From positions 1 through 45,120 of the forward strand of contig CATKEF010000083.1 of the NCBI GenBank assembly GCA_949747905.1: a stretch of 45,120 nucleotides of DNA, in the 5' to 3' direction. This document shows positions 27,324 through 34,299 of the stretch, piece by piece; positions within the stretch are counted from its first letter, which is position 1; every line of letters begins with the position of its first letter. This DNA comes from an uncultured Eubacteriales bacterium (GTDB taxonomy: Bacteria; Bacillota; Clostridia; Christensenellales; Borkfalkiaceae). A program made the position numbers and the translations under genes. A model generated the notes under the pieces. That model did no database searches. It saw nothing but the letters and a program-made list of their open reading frames with translations, and was not told where the DNA came from.

Positions 27324-28745
27324 TCATTCTTTTCCCGTCCAACAATACGTACACAATTTACAGGGTTCTATACCGATAGCTTCGATAAGTCCCTCTATAG
27401 ACTGAAATTCCAAAGATTCGAAATTGAATTTATCACATATGGCTTTGCGCATGGCTTTTCCGCGCTCAGTACGCGAATCGCTGTACTCTTCCATATGCCT
27501 TACGCCCTCATCTCCCTCGAGCTCCGCCATAGTACGACGGGTAATCAAATCCATATCGCCCGAAGAACGGGAAAAATTAAGGAATTTGCAACCGTACATT
27601 ATAGGCGGGCAAGCCGAGCGCATATGTACGGCTTTTGCCCCGTGGGAATAGAGAAATTCCACCGTTTCTTTGAGCTGAGTACCGCGCACGATAGAGTCGT
27701 CGACAAGCAAAAGTTCCTTGCCCTCTATAAATTCGTGAACGGGTATGAGTTTCATTTTCGCAATCTTGTTTCTCTCCGTCTGATTAACGGGCATAAAACT
27801 GCGGGACCAGGTGGGCGTATATTTTATATAAGGGCGCGCAAACGGGATTTTGCTTGCGTTCGCATAACCTATGGCATGCGGAGTTCCCGAATCGGGCACG
27901 CCGCCGACGTAATCTATCCCGCTCAAATCCTGAGTTTTTTCGTCGCGAGCGGCAAAAATTTTGCCGTTGCGACAACGCATCATTTCAACGTTAACCCCTT
28001 CGTACGACGACGTAGGATATCCGTAATACGACCAAAGGAATGCGCAAACGCGCATTTTTTCGTGCGGAGCGGCAAGACGGGTTATACCGTCTGAGGAAAT
28101 TTCAACGATTTCTCCCGGACCGAGCTCCCTTTCGTCCGAATAACCGAGCTTTCTGTACGCGAAATTTTCGAACGACACGCAGTATCCGTCCGCGCATTTT
28201 CCGATTGTAACGGGCAATCTGCCCACTTTATCGCGGGCGGCGATAAGCGTGCCTCTGTCAGTAAGAAGAAGTATGGACGCGGTGCCCTCTATTCTGTCCT
28301 GAGCGTAGCGTATACCGTCCACATAACTCTCTTTGCTGTTTATGAGCGCCGCCACTATTTCACTGGAATTCACCTTGCTTCCCGTCATTGCGTCGAAATA
28401 TCCGCCGCGCGCGAGAATTTCCTTTTTAATATCGTCGACGTTGTTTATTATGCCAATCGTGCATATGGCGTAGGTTCCCAGTTTGGAAACGGTCAAAAGG
28501 GGCTGCGGGTCGGTATCGCTTATGCAACCTATCGCCGCATTGCCCGACATTTCCGCAAGGACACGCTCGAACTTTGTCCTGAACGGCGCGTTTTCTATGT
28601 TGTGAATTTCACGCTGCAACCCAATCGCCCTGTCGAAAGCCGCCATACCGCCGCGCTTAGTGCCGAGATGAGAATGATAATCCGCTCCCAGAAACACGTC
28701 GAACACTGCGTCGCTTTTTTTTACCGAGCCGAAGAAACCGCCCAT
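27324..28745 (-). CDS. PurF paralogue lacking the N-terminal glutaminase cysteine
   Basis: A 473-residue amidophosphoribosyltransferase homologue. It starts directly with MGGFFGSV, so Gly stands where active PurF has the N-terminal nucleophile Cys after Met or propeptide. The phosphoribosyltransferase half keeps a normal PRPP loop (LLLVDDSIVRGTQ) and several Cys (RSACPPIMYGC, CKLCTYCW) that could hold an Fe-S cluster. Such MGGFFG paralogues beside true PurF occur, as I recall, in other gut Clostridia and Bacteroidetes; their function is not known to me. It may be a regulatory partner of PurF or use free ammonia. It lies between purC (6 nt away) and purF (18 nt). Confidence 0.88.
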   Translation of the reverse strand: MGGFFGSVKKSDAVFDVFLGADYHSHLGTKRGGMAAFDRAIGLQREIHNIENAPFRTKFERVLAEMSGNAAIGCISDTDPQPLLTVSKLGTYAICTIGIINNVDDIKKEILARGGYFDAMTGSKVNSSEIVAALINSKESYVDGIRYAQDRIEGTASILLLTDRGTLIAARDKVGRLPVTIGKCADGYCVSFENFAYRKLGYSDERELGPGEIVEISSDGITRLAAPHEKMRVCAFLWSYYGYPTSSYEGVNVEMMRCRNGKIFAARDEKTQDLSGIDYVGGVPDSGTPHAIGYANASKIPFARPYIKYTPTWSRSFMPVNQTERNKIAKMKLIPVHEFIEGKELLLVDDSIVRGTQLKETVEFLYSHGAKAVHMRSACPPIMYGCKFLNFSRSSGDMDLITRRTMAELEGDEGVRHMEEYSDSRTERGKAMRKAICDKFNFESLEFQSIEGLIEAIGIEPCKLCTYCWTGKE

Positions 28746-28751
28746 CTCTGC

Positions 28752-29477
28752 TTATTCTCCGGCGGTAAGACGCTTGAATATTTCCGCGTATGCGTCTTCC
28801 ACGCCGCCGAGGTCGCGGCGGAATCTGTCTTTATCGAGACTGGTGTGCTGCGTAGTATCCCATGTACCGGCTTCCCAGAAACGGCATGTATCGGGAGAAA
28901 TTTCGTCCGCAAGAACTATTTCGCCTTTGAATCTGCCGAATTCGAGCTTGAAATCAATCAAATCGACGTTGAGCGCCCTGAAAAATTCTTTAAGTGCTTC
29001 ATTTACCGCAAACGCCGTTTTCTTGATGTTTTCGATTTCTTCCGCAGTCGCGAGATTAAGCGCAAGTGCGTGATAATCGTTTATAAGAGGGTCGCCCAAA
29101 TCGTCGTTCTTATAGGAAAATTCAATCGTGGGAGCGGAAAACGCAGTACCCTCCGCCACGCCGTATCTCTTGGAAAAGCTGCCCGCGGCAACGTTTCGTA
29201 TGATTACTTCGAGAGGAACAATCCGAACTTTTTTTACGACCGTATTTCTGTCGTCAATTTCTTCGACGTAATGCGTATGTATTCCCTTCTTCTCGAGGAA
29301 CTGCATAAGCATGTTGCTCATTTTATTGTTTATGACGCCTTTACCGGCAATCGTACCCTTTTTAAGACCGTTGAAAGCCGTCGCATCGTCTTTATAAGAA
29401 ACGATTACGTAATCGGGATTTTCGGTTGCGAATACTTTTTTTGCCTTACCCTCGTAAAGCTGTTCGGTTTTTTTCAT
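28752..29477 (-). CDS. purC: SAICAR synthetase
   Basis: PurC of 241 residues joins CAIR with Asp using ATP. It has YEGKAKKVFAT at the start, the SYKDDATAFNG segment, NKMSNMLMQFLE, PLEVIIRNVAAGS and LADEISPDTCRFW. Upstream are both a CGGAGATA and an AGGAG site; the latter is closest to the ATG. It follows purE after a 90-nt gap that holds a stable hairpin. Confidence 0.97.
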   Translation of the reverse strand: MKKTEQLYEGKAKKVFATENPDYVIVSYKDDATAFNGLKKGTIAGKGVINNKMSNMLMQFLEKKGIHTHYVEEIDDRNTVVKKVRIVPLEVIIRNVAAGSFSKRYGVAEGTAFSAPTIEFSYKNDDLGDPLINDYHALALNLATAEEIENIKKTAFAVNEALKEFFRALNVDLIDFKLEFGRFKGEIVLADEISPDTCRFWEAGTWDTTQHTSLDKDRFRRDLGGVEDAYAEIFKRLTAGE

Positions 29478-29536
29478 AGATTTTACTCCTTATATCTCCG
29501 TATTTGTTCCCCGTAAAGGGTTTATAACTAAGTTAA

Positions 29537-29563
29537 ATACCCGCGAGTAGACTCTGCGGGTAT
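29537..29563 (-). other. Intercistronic hairpin between purE and purC
   Basis: Minus strand: ATACCCGC, one bulged A, GAG, loop TCTA, then CTC and GCGGGTAT; 11 paired bases. No T tract follows, so it is more likely an mRNA processing or stability element, or a weak pause, than a terminator. Function is inference. Confidence 0.5.
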
Positions 29564-29567
29564 AATT

Positions 29568-30065
29568 TCAACTTTGCGCAATTTCACGCCTGACGTCTGC
29601 ATCGTCGGCGTTAATCTTATCTTTCATATTTTTTTTGTATTCTTTGAGTTTTTCGGCGATTTCGGGATATTTTATACCTAAAATCTGCAAAGCAAGCAAA
29701 CCGGCATTTTCTCCTGCGTTCACACCGACGGTTGCCACGGGAATGCCCGACGGCATCTGAACTATCGACAAAAGGCTGTCCAATCCGCCCATCATATCGG
29801 TTTTCACGGGTAAACCTATAACGGGCAGAGTCGTGCCCGCGGCTATTACTCCGCCGAGATGCGCGGCCTTACCGGCGGCACATATTATAACATCTATGCC
29901 GTTCTTTTGGGCATTTACCGAAAAACCGTGCGCCTCTTCCGGCGTTCTATGCGCGGAAATAACGCGCACTTCGACCGATACACCGAAACTCTTTATCACG
30001 TCGACAGCCGGCTTTACGACGTTTAAATCAGATTTACTGCCCATAACGATTGCGATTTGAGGCAT
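29568..30065 (-). CDS. purE: N5-carboxyaminoimidazole ribonucleotide mutase / AIR carboxylase
   Basis: PurE of 165 residues, the carboxylation step to CAIR. It has VMGSKSDL, the active-site SAHRTPEEAHG, AGKAAHLGG and LSIVQMPSGIPVATV. The C-terminus (KLKEYKKNMKDKINADDADV) is longer and more charged than usual. No purK is seen here; either it lies elsewhere or this PurE uses AIR and CO2 directly. ATG 30065 has a GGAGAA site 6 nt upstream; the reading frame stays open upstream to 30452, but that part is antisense to the DUF1294 gene and does not look like PurE. It is the first gene of the purine operon. Confidence 0.95.
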   Translation of the reverse strand: MPQIAIVMGSKSDLNVVKPAVDVIKSFGVSVEVRVISAHRTPEEAHGFSVNAQKNGIDVIICAAGKAAHLGGVIAAGTTLPVIGLPVKTDMMGGLDSLLSIVQMPSGIPVATVGVNAGENAGLLALQILGIKYPEIAEKLKEYKKNMKDKINADDADVRREIAQS

Positions 30066-30110
30066 AATATTTCTCCGTATTAAACTGTTATTTTGCGGCA
30101 TACTGCTTGT

Positions 30111-30413
30111 ATGCTGTTGTTGTATATCGTATTCACCGTATACATTGTCGCCGTGAATTTTTATGCGGTAATGCTTATTCGTTCCCAACGTGACGAATAC
30201 GGCGAGGGCGACGGTAAAACGGTTACGGGTGACGGGAAACTGATTCTCACCGCGCTGCTCGGCGGAGCAATCGCAATGTACGTGAGCATGTTTATAATGC
30301 GTTACCGACTTAAAAACCTGCTGCTTATGATTCTGTTGCCCGTGGTAGCGGTGTTCAACGTGTATTTCTTTATACTCGCTTACCGCTCCGGCTTCACCTT
30401 TTTCGTCGCGTAA
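30111..30413 (+). CDS. DUF1294-like small membrane protein
   Basis: A 100-residue protein with three hydrophobic segments: about 1-23, 46-67 and 74-95. The order (first helix, polar loop, [21 protein letters not shown], last helix) resembles the DUF1294 family, though the usual DKxxA and HKT motifs are altered. Function unknown. ATG 30111 has no Shine-Dalgarno; a CATACT -10-like box ends 6 nt upstream, suggesting a leaderless mRNA. It is divergent from purE (45 nt between starts) and likely covered by the purE leader in antisense. A terminator at 30536 ends it. Confidence 0.65.
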   Translation: MLLLYIVFTVYIVAVNFYAVMLIRSQRDEYGEGDGKTVTGDGKLILTALLGGAIAMYVSMFIMRYRLKNLLLMILLPVVAVFNVYFFILAYRSGFTFFVA

Positions 30414-30440
30414 ATAACAATATTTACAATTGACGATTAA

Positions 30441-30446
30441 ATTATA
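30441..30446 (-). promoter_or_regulatory. purE: Candidate -10 box of the purine operon promoter
   Basis: On the minus strand, TGTTATAAT is a perfect extended -10 (box 30446-30441), but the -35 (TTTCTT, 30469-30464) is poor. It is the best promoter I see between the mscL terminator and purE. Its transcript would have a leader of about 370 nt running antisense through the whole DUF1294 gene. I found no purine or ZTP riboswitch core in that leader. Confidence 0.45.
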
Positions 30447-30535
30447 ACACAATATATAGATAAAAGAAAAATGTTTAAAGAAAGATTTTTAAAAAATATT
30501 TGAAAAATTCTGCCTTAAAACAATTGACAAAAATA

Positions 30536-30562
30536 AAAACGGGCGCAACGCGCCCGTTTTTT
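30536..30562. terminator. Bidirectional intrinsic terminator
   Basis: A 10-bp stem (AAAACGGGCG and complement) around CAACG, T-rich on both sides. It serves mscL on the minus strand and the DUF1294 gene on the plus strand. Between 30414 and 30535 the sequence is otherwise A/T-rich and non-coding. Confidence 0.9.
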
Positions 30563-30564
30563 AA

Positions 30565-31080
30565 CTATACTTCCGTCTTTTCATCCAACGACGATTTTTC
30601 TTTAAGCAAATCGCGTATCTCCGCAAGGAGTGCTTCGGTGGCGGGAACAGCCGCAGGAGCAGCAACCGTTTCAACCTTTTCGGTTTGCGGTTCGGCTTTA
30701 ACATCTTCCTCTTTTTTTGCTTTTTCTTTGAGTTTCTCGCTCTTCTCGTGTACAGAGTTGACAGCTTTCACAATACAGAAAAGCACGAATGCGGTGATGA
30801 GAAACGTTACCATGGCGGAAATGACTGCGCCGAAATCTATAACGAGCGCCTGCGTTATGACGGCACCGGTTTCGGGGTCAAGCACCGCCGGTCTCAAAAC
30901 CACCTGCAATGCTCCCGTATTGTCCGCGCCGGGTATCCAGTTTATAAGCGGAGTTAAAATATTGTTGACAAGAGATGTTATTATCGCGGTGAACGCTCCG
31001 CCGACAATAATACCGACCGCCATATCCAATACGTTTCCGCGGGAAATAAAATCCCTGAATTCTTTGAAAAATTTCTTCAT
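30565..31080 (-). CDS. mscL: Large-conductance mechanosensitive channel
   Basis: MscL of 171 residues, the emergency release valve that opens under membrane tension. N-terminal KEFRDFISRGNVLDMAVGIIVGGAF contains the S1 helix and TM1 with the GxxxG-type gate; TM2 is about 75-100 (VTFLITAFVLFCIVKAVN). The C-terminal cytoplasmic part is longer than usual (about 60 residues), with a Lys/Glu run, an Ala/Pro-rich linker and a final EALLAEIRDLLKE coiled-coil helix. It is transcribed alone, with a consensus promoter and a terminator. Confidence 0.95.
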   Translation of the reverse strand: MKKFFKEFRDFISRGNVLDMAVGIIVGGAFTAIITSLVNNILTPLINWIPGADNTGALQVVLRPAVLDPETGAVITQALVIDFGAVISAMVTFLITAFVLFCIVKAVNSVHEKSEKLKEKAKKEEDVKAEPQTEKVETVAAPAAVPATEALLAEIRDLLKEKSSLDEKTEV

Positions 31081-31108
31081 TATATCGCTCCTTACCGTTT
31101 TTGATTAC

Positions 31109-31137
31109 ATTATAATTTGCGCCAATCAAGTTGTCAA
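31109..31137 (-). promoter_or_regulatory. mscL: Consensus sigma-A promoter of mscL
   Basis: Minus strand: TTGACA (31137-31132), 17-nt spacer, TATAAT (31114-31109), a full consensus match. An AAGGAG site 7 nt before the mscL ATG follows. The -35 overlaps the stop of the ABC ATPase gene. Confidence 0.93.
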
Positions 31138-31772
31138 GCGCCGACAAGTGCGTCAATCAGCTTCTCACGCATATTTTCGGTTTTTGCGTTTTTTTCGTCA
31201 AGCACCGTTTTGCCATGTCTTAAAACAATTATTCTGTCGGCAATTCTCAACGCTTCGTCCGCGTCGTGCGTAACAAAAATCGCGGTTGAAATATATTCGG
31301 AACGCAGCTCTATAAAAAACTCCGACATTTCTCTTTTAAGTTTTAAATCGAGCGAAGAAAACGGTTCGTCCATCAAAAGAACGTCGCCGCCGAACAAAAA
31401 AGCGCGGGCAAGCGAAACTCTCTGTGCCTGACCTCCCGAAAGTCTGTGAGGATATTCCCCCGATTTATCGGTCAATCTGACGCGGGCGAGCATTTCCCTT
31501 ATTTTTATGCGGTCCTTGCAAATAAGATATAAATTGTCCTCTACCGTTAAGTTGGAGACAAGACGCGGGGTTTGGAACACATACGAACACTTAATCGGAG
31601 TAATATACCCCTCATAACGGCATAAGCCAGCGATACAATTTAGAAGCGTGGTTTTGCCGCAGCCGCTTTCGCCGAGAATACACGTCACTTCCCCCTTCGC
31701 TATTTCAAGCGAAAAAGAGTTGTAAAGCTCCGTGCCAGGGTAATTTTTTGTGAGATTATCTATTTTAATCAT
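31134..31772 (-). CDS. ABC transporter ATP-binding protein (SsuB/TauB/ThiZ type)
   Basis: An ABC ATPase of 212 residues: Walker A GESGCGKTT, Q-loop YVFQTPRLV, signature LSGGQAQRVSLARA, Walker B VLLMDEPFSSLD and H-loop VTHD. The family powers import of small organic ions such as nitrate, sulfonates or thiamine precursors. I chose ATG 31772, which overlaps the permease stop by 4 nt (ATGA). It is the last gene of the TM1266 operon. Confidence 0.9.
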   Translation of the reverse strand: MIKIDNLTKNYPGTELYNSFSLEIAKGEVTCILGESGCGKTTLLNCIAGLCRYEGYITPIKCSYVFQTPRLVSNLTVEDNLYLICKDRIKIREMLARVRLTDKSGEYPHRLSGGQAQRVSLARAFLFGGDVLLMDEPFSSLDLKLKREMSEFFIELRSEYISTAIFVTHDADEALRIADRIIVLRHGKTVLDEKNAKTENMREKLIDALVGA

Positions 31773-32545
31773 TCGCCGACCCTCTTTCTCCACTTAAAAG
31801 TCACCCCGACAAGAGCCGATAGAGCAACCTCTATAATCAGCCCCGCAAAAACGGCGACGAGCGTGAGCGCGGCAAGTCGCGGTATCTGCAAAAAATTTCT
31901 CGCCGTCTGCATCAGTCCGCCGAGGCTTTTAAATGTATTGGAAAGAACTTCTGCAGAAACGGTCAATTTAAGACCGAGAGAAAAAGCCGCACCCGACTGA
32001 GCAAGAATATTTGGCGCAATCTGCGGGATATAGATTTTAAACAGACGCTCTTTTTTACTTATTCCGTAAACTTTCGCCATTTCCGCAAGTCCGCCGTCCG
32101 CCTCGCCGAGCGCTGCGGAAAACTGAGCGTACAGCATGGGAAACAGAACGAGAATTGTAACTATCACGGGAGCGACTCCCGGCGTCGTCCATATAAGCAG
32201 CAGCAGTATCACCGCAAGGGTGGGAATTGCCCTCAATACAGCCATAAAAGGTTTCAGAAGTTCGCCGAAAACTTTACTGAAAGCCGAAACAGACGCGCAA
32301 ACCGCAGCTAAAACGAACGAAATAATAAATGCCTCCGCAGTTCTGAGAAGAGTAAATGCAAACGCCGTCCAGAACTCTCCCTCCCCGAGACAAGCCCATA
32401 AACTCACCATGGTTTCCGTAAACGAAGGCACGACATAGTCGTCGCCGACGGCGTAATAAGCGATTACCCAAATCAACAAAACGAGCAAAAGCGCTGCCAC
32501 GGAACAAATCAAGTTAAGTTTTCGTTTCGCTAAAAAATTTTTCAT
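31769..32545 (-). CDS. ABC transporter permease (BPD type)
   Basis: A 258-residue inner-membrane permease with about six helices. The EAA-type loop that contacts the ATPase is near EMAKVYGISKKERLFKIYIPQI. It fits the SsuC/TauC/ThiX group and pairs with the ATPase and binding protein in the same operon. Overlaps both neighbours by 4 nt. Confidence 0.9.
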   Translation of the reverse strand: MKNFLAKRKLNLICSVAALLLVLLIWVIAYYAVGDDYVVPSFTETMVSLWACLGEGEFWTAFAFTLLRTAEAFIISFVLAAVCASVSAFSKVFGELLKPFMAVLRAIPTLAVILLLLIWTTPGVAPVIVTILVLFPMLYAQFSAALGEADGGLAEMAKVYGISKKERLFKIYIPQIAPNILAQSGAAFSLGLKLTVSAEVLSNTFKSLGGLMQTARNFLQIPRLAALTLVAVFAGLIIEVALSALVGVTFKWRKRVGE

Positions 32546-33555
32546 ATATGGAAAAACGCGTCCGATACGGCTTTTGCCGCCGCAGGCTCCACAGCAACAA
32601 GTTTGCTTATGAACGAATTTACTTCCGCTTTACAATCGGCGGCTTTCACAAATCGTATGGCGCAGTTTCTAATCACGTCCTTTGTCACGTTCTGCACCGT
32701 AAGAGATGGCGACATACCCGCCGTAAGTTTTCCGTTAACCGCATTCACGATGGTTTCAACGGAAGTTTCACCGTCAAGAAGCCACTCCGCGTTATCGGAA
32801 ACGGCAGCCGTAAATTTTTCTACAAACGACGGCGAAGAGGAAATAAGTTCCGACTTTGCGACAAGCACCGCTTGCGGATAGCCGTTTTCCCCGCCGTAAA
32901 GCGTTTGAAGACTGCCTGCGACAGACAGCTTGCCCGCGGTGACTTTCTGCTTCGCACTGGCGGCAGGCTCGGGCACCACGAAATAATCGCACGTCTTGTC
33001 GGACGGAATGACTTCCGCTGCGGTAACCGCTTTAAGATTGACTTTTTCGGAATCCGTCGCGCCGTCGTTTCCAAGAACGTTGAACGCGATTCCGTTGTCG
33101 TTGAGGATAAGCCTGAAAATCAACCCCGGAACGTTATTCATCTGCATAACGCCCACAGTTTTACCGATAAGCGAACCGAGATTTTCAACGGTAATATCGG
33201 GAAGCCCCTCTTTTTTCATAATAAAAAGATTTCCGTGTGTAACCGCACCGAGCATTTTGTAGGTTGAACCGTCCCCGAGAATAATACTCGCCCTGTTTAA
33301 AGGCAGTATGCATATATCGCTTTTCGGATTTTTGCCCGTTACGTAAGTATGAATATTTTCCGAATTGACGATTTCATAGTTCACCTCGCGGTCGAATTCC
33401 GCTTCACCGTTAATAAGTCCCGCGAGAGCAAGGGCCGTCGCCCCGTCGGGCGCACAAACAAATATGCCGTCCTTATTTGTTCCGCAGGACGCAGCGCCGA
33501 AAGCCGAAAGGAATGTAATTACCGCGCACAGTACGGCAAGAAAAATTTTTTTCAT
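32542..33555 (-). CDS. ABC transporter substrate-binding lipoprotein (NMT1/SsuA-like)
   Basis: A 337-residue binding protein with a lipoprotein signal (MKKIFLAVLCAVITF, lipobox AASC, Cys at about 24). The rest fits a two-lobe periplasmic-binding fold of the NMT1/SsuA group: VCAPDGATALALAGLI at the first strand, VMQMNNVPGLIFRLIL, and YPQAVLVAKSELI. The ligand cannot be told from sequence; sulfonate, pyrimidine and similar ligands are known for relatives. It starts 13 nt after the TM1266-like gene, with a GAGG site. Confidence 0.85.
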   Translation of the reverse strand: MKKIFLAVLCAVITFLSAFGAASCGTNKDGIFVCAPDGATALALAGLINGEAEFDREVNYEIVNSENIHTYVTGKNPKSDICILPLNRASIILGDGSTYKMLGAVTHGNLFIMKKEGLPDITVENLGSLIGKTVGVMQMNNVPGLIFRLILNDNGIAFNVLGNDGATDSEKVNLKAVTAAEVIPSDKTCDYFVVPEPAASAKQKVTAGKLSVAGSLQTLYGGENGYPQAVLVAKSELISSSPSFVEKFTAAVSDNAEWLLDGETSVETIVNAVNGKLTAGMSPSLTVQNVTKDVIRNCAIRFVKAADCKAEVNSFISKLVAVEPAAAKAVSDAFFHI

Positions 33556-33568
33556 CTATATACCTCTT

Positions 33569-33817
33569 TTATTTTTTCGAAGTGAGCGTTTTTGCGGAAA
33601 CACCGTCAATCATTCCGATTTTACCTGTCAAAGTATTAATGATTTCAAGCGGCGCGTCCACGACAACGCATATCACCGACACGCCTTTAGGTTTATAAGG
33701 TATTCCCATTCTTCCTATTACATAATCGCCGAACCGCGCCAGAAGCGCGTTGATTTCTCCGCTTTTTTCTCTGTTTTCAACAATGACGTTTACAATGGCA
33801 ATACGTGTTTCGGACAT
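33569..33817 (-). CDS. TM1266-family putative iron-only hydrogenase system regulator
   Basis: An 82-residue ACT-like protein: ETRIAIVNVIVENRE, YVIGRMGIPYKPKGVS, VICVVVDAP, LTGKIGMIDGVSAKT. This matches the TM1266 family (proposed iron-only hydrogenase system regulator), normally beside the HydE/F/G maturases. None is in this window; instead it heads an ABC importer operon. I chose ATG 33817, with GGGGG 8 nt upstream, giving the family's usual start. An earlier in-frame start at 33874 would lie in the leader hairpin. The family probably senses a small ligand, but this is not shown. Confidence 0.85.
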   Translation of the reverse strand: MSETRIAIVNVIVENREKSGEINALLARFGDYVIGRMGIPYKPKGVSVICVVVDAPLEIINTLTGKIGMIDGVSAKTLTSKK

Positions 33818-33913
33818 AAAAATAACCCCCAAAATTTGAGGGAAAGGCGAAAAAGCGCACGTAATTGCGCGCATTCATCCCTTCGCCCTCAGAAAATCTC
33901 TTTAAGTTCAGGT
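33818..33913 (-). promoter_or_regulatory. Structured 5' leader with possible ribosome-binding-site switch
   Basis: About 95 nt of leader ahead of the TM1266-like gene. On the minus strand UGAGGG (33891-33886) pairs perfectly with CCCUCA (33842-33837), enclosing a second stem (CGAA/UUCG) and an inner GCGCGC/GUGCGC hairpin (33872-33855) whose G-U pair forms only in minus-strand RNA. The CCCUC arm can instead pair with GGGGG (33830-33826), which is the ribosome binding site. The two folds exclude each other, as in a translational riboswitch. It does not match TPP, SAM, FMN, purine, THF or glutamine riboswitch cores as I know them. Confidence 0.55.
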
Positions 33914-33919
33914 ACGGTC

Positions 33920-33948
33920 ATTTTAACATATGCTCAGAAAAAGCACAA
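33920..33948 (-). promoter_or_regulatory. Predicted promoter of the TM1266-ABC operon
   Basis: Minus strand: -35 TTGTGC (33948-33943), 17-nt spacer, extended -10 TGTTAAAAT (box 33925-33920). It is back to back with the plus-strand promoter at 33953. Confidence 0.65.
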
Positions 33949-33952
33949 GCGA

Positions 33953-33982
33953 TTGAATAACGGAAATTTTATTTTGCATACT
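33953..33982 (+). promoter_or_regulatory. Predicted promoter of a leaderless lipoprotein mRNA
   Basis: -35 TTGAAT (33953-33958), 18-nt spacer, -10 CATACT (33977-33982), then 6 nt to the ATG at 33989. The start of transcription should fall on or next to the ATG. Confidence 0.6.
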
Positions 33983-33988
33983 ATTTGT

Positions 33989-34273
33989 ATGAAAAAGTTT
34001 TTACCCATCTTCTGCGCTTTGATTTGCGCGCTCAGTCTCGGTTTTTCGGGCTGTTCAAACGATAACAACTCAAAACAAGCTCCCGACCCGGGCACGGTTA
34101 CGCAAGACGATAATAACCCCGACGACTGCGATAAGCAGCCCTGCCCCGACGAAAAGCCGAAAATCAGACCCGATTTCAAATTCAGACCGCACCGCGGCAT
34201 AGGAAAAAGAAAGGGCGACGGCAATACGCCGAAACCTCCTCAACCTCCCCAAAAACCGCTGCCGCGCAACTGA
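33989..34273 (+). CDS. Small Pro-rich lipoprotein, unknown function
   Basis: A 94-residue predicted lipoprotein: signal KKFLPIFCALICALSLGF, lipobox FSGC (Cys at about 21), then an Asp/Asn/Pro-rich linker and a basic, Pro-rich tail (PKPPQPPQKPLPRN) that looks disordered. It could be a cell-wall spacer or simply a surface protein; no family recognised. There is no Shine-Dalgarno before the ATG, and the -10 lies 6 nt away, so it is probably translated from a leaderless mRNA. A strong terminator follows the stop at once. Confidence 0.75.
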   Translation: MKKFLPIFCALICALSLGFSGCSNDNNSKQAPDPGTVTQDDNNPDDCDKQPCPDEKPKIRPDFKFRPHRGIGKRKGDGNTPKPPQPPQKPLPRN

Positions 34274-34298
34274 AAAAGCACCCGCAAGGGTGCTTTTT
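34273..34298. terminator. Bidirectional intrinsic terminator
   Basis: An 11-bp stem (AAAAAGCACCC and complement) with a GCAA tetraloop, with T-rich tails on both strands. It lies between the convergent small lipoprotein and aconitase-family genes. Confidence 0.93.
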
Positions 34299-34299
34299 A

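Noticed and set aside
30066..30452. An upstream in-frame extension of PurE by about 129 residues
   Set aside because: It has no similarity to PurE, lies antisense to a gene with a clear membrane-protein pattern, and a good ribosome binding site precedes ATG 30065.
33837..33930. TPP riboswitch for the ABC importer
   Set aside because: Fragments such as CUGAG and ACCUGAAC recall it, but the CUGAGA, GAUCUGG and UAAU-CCAG core elements are missing or in the wrong order.
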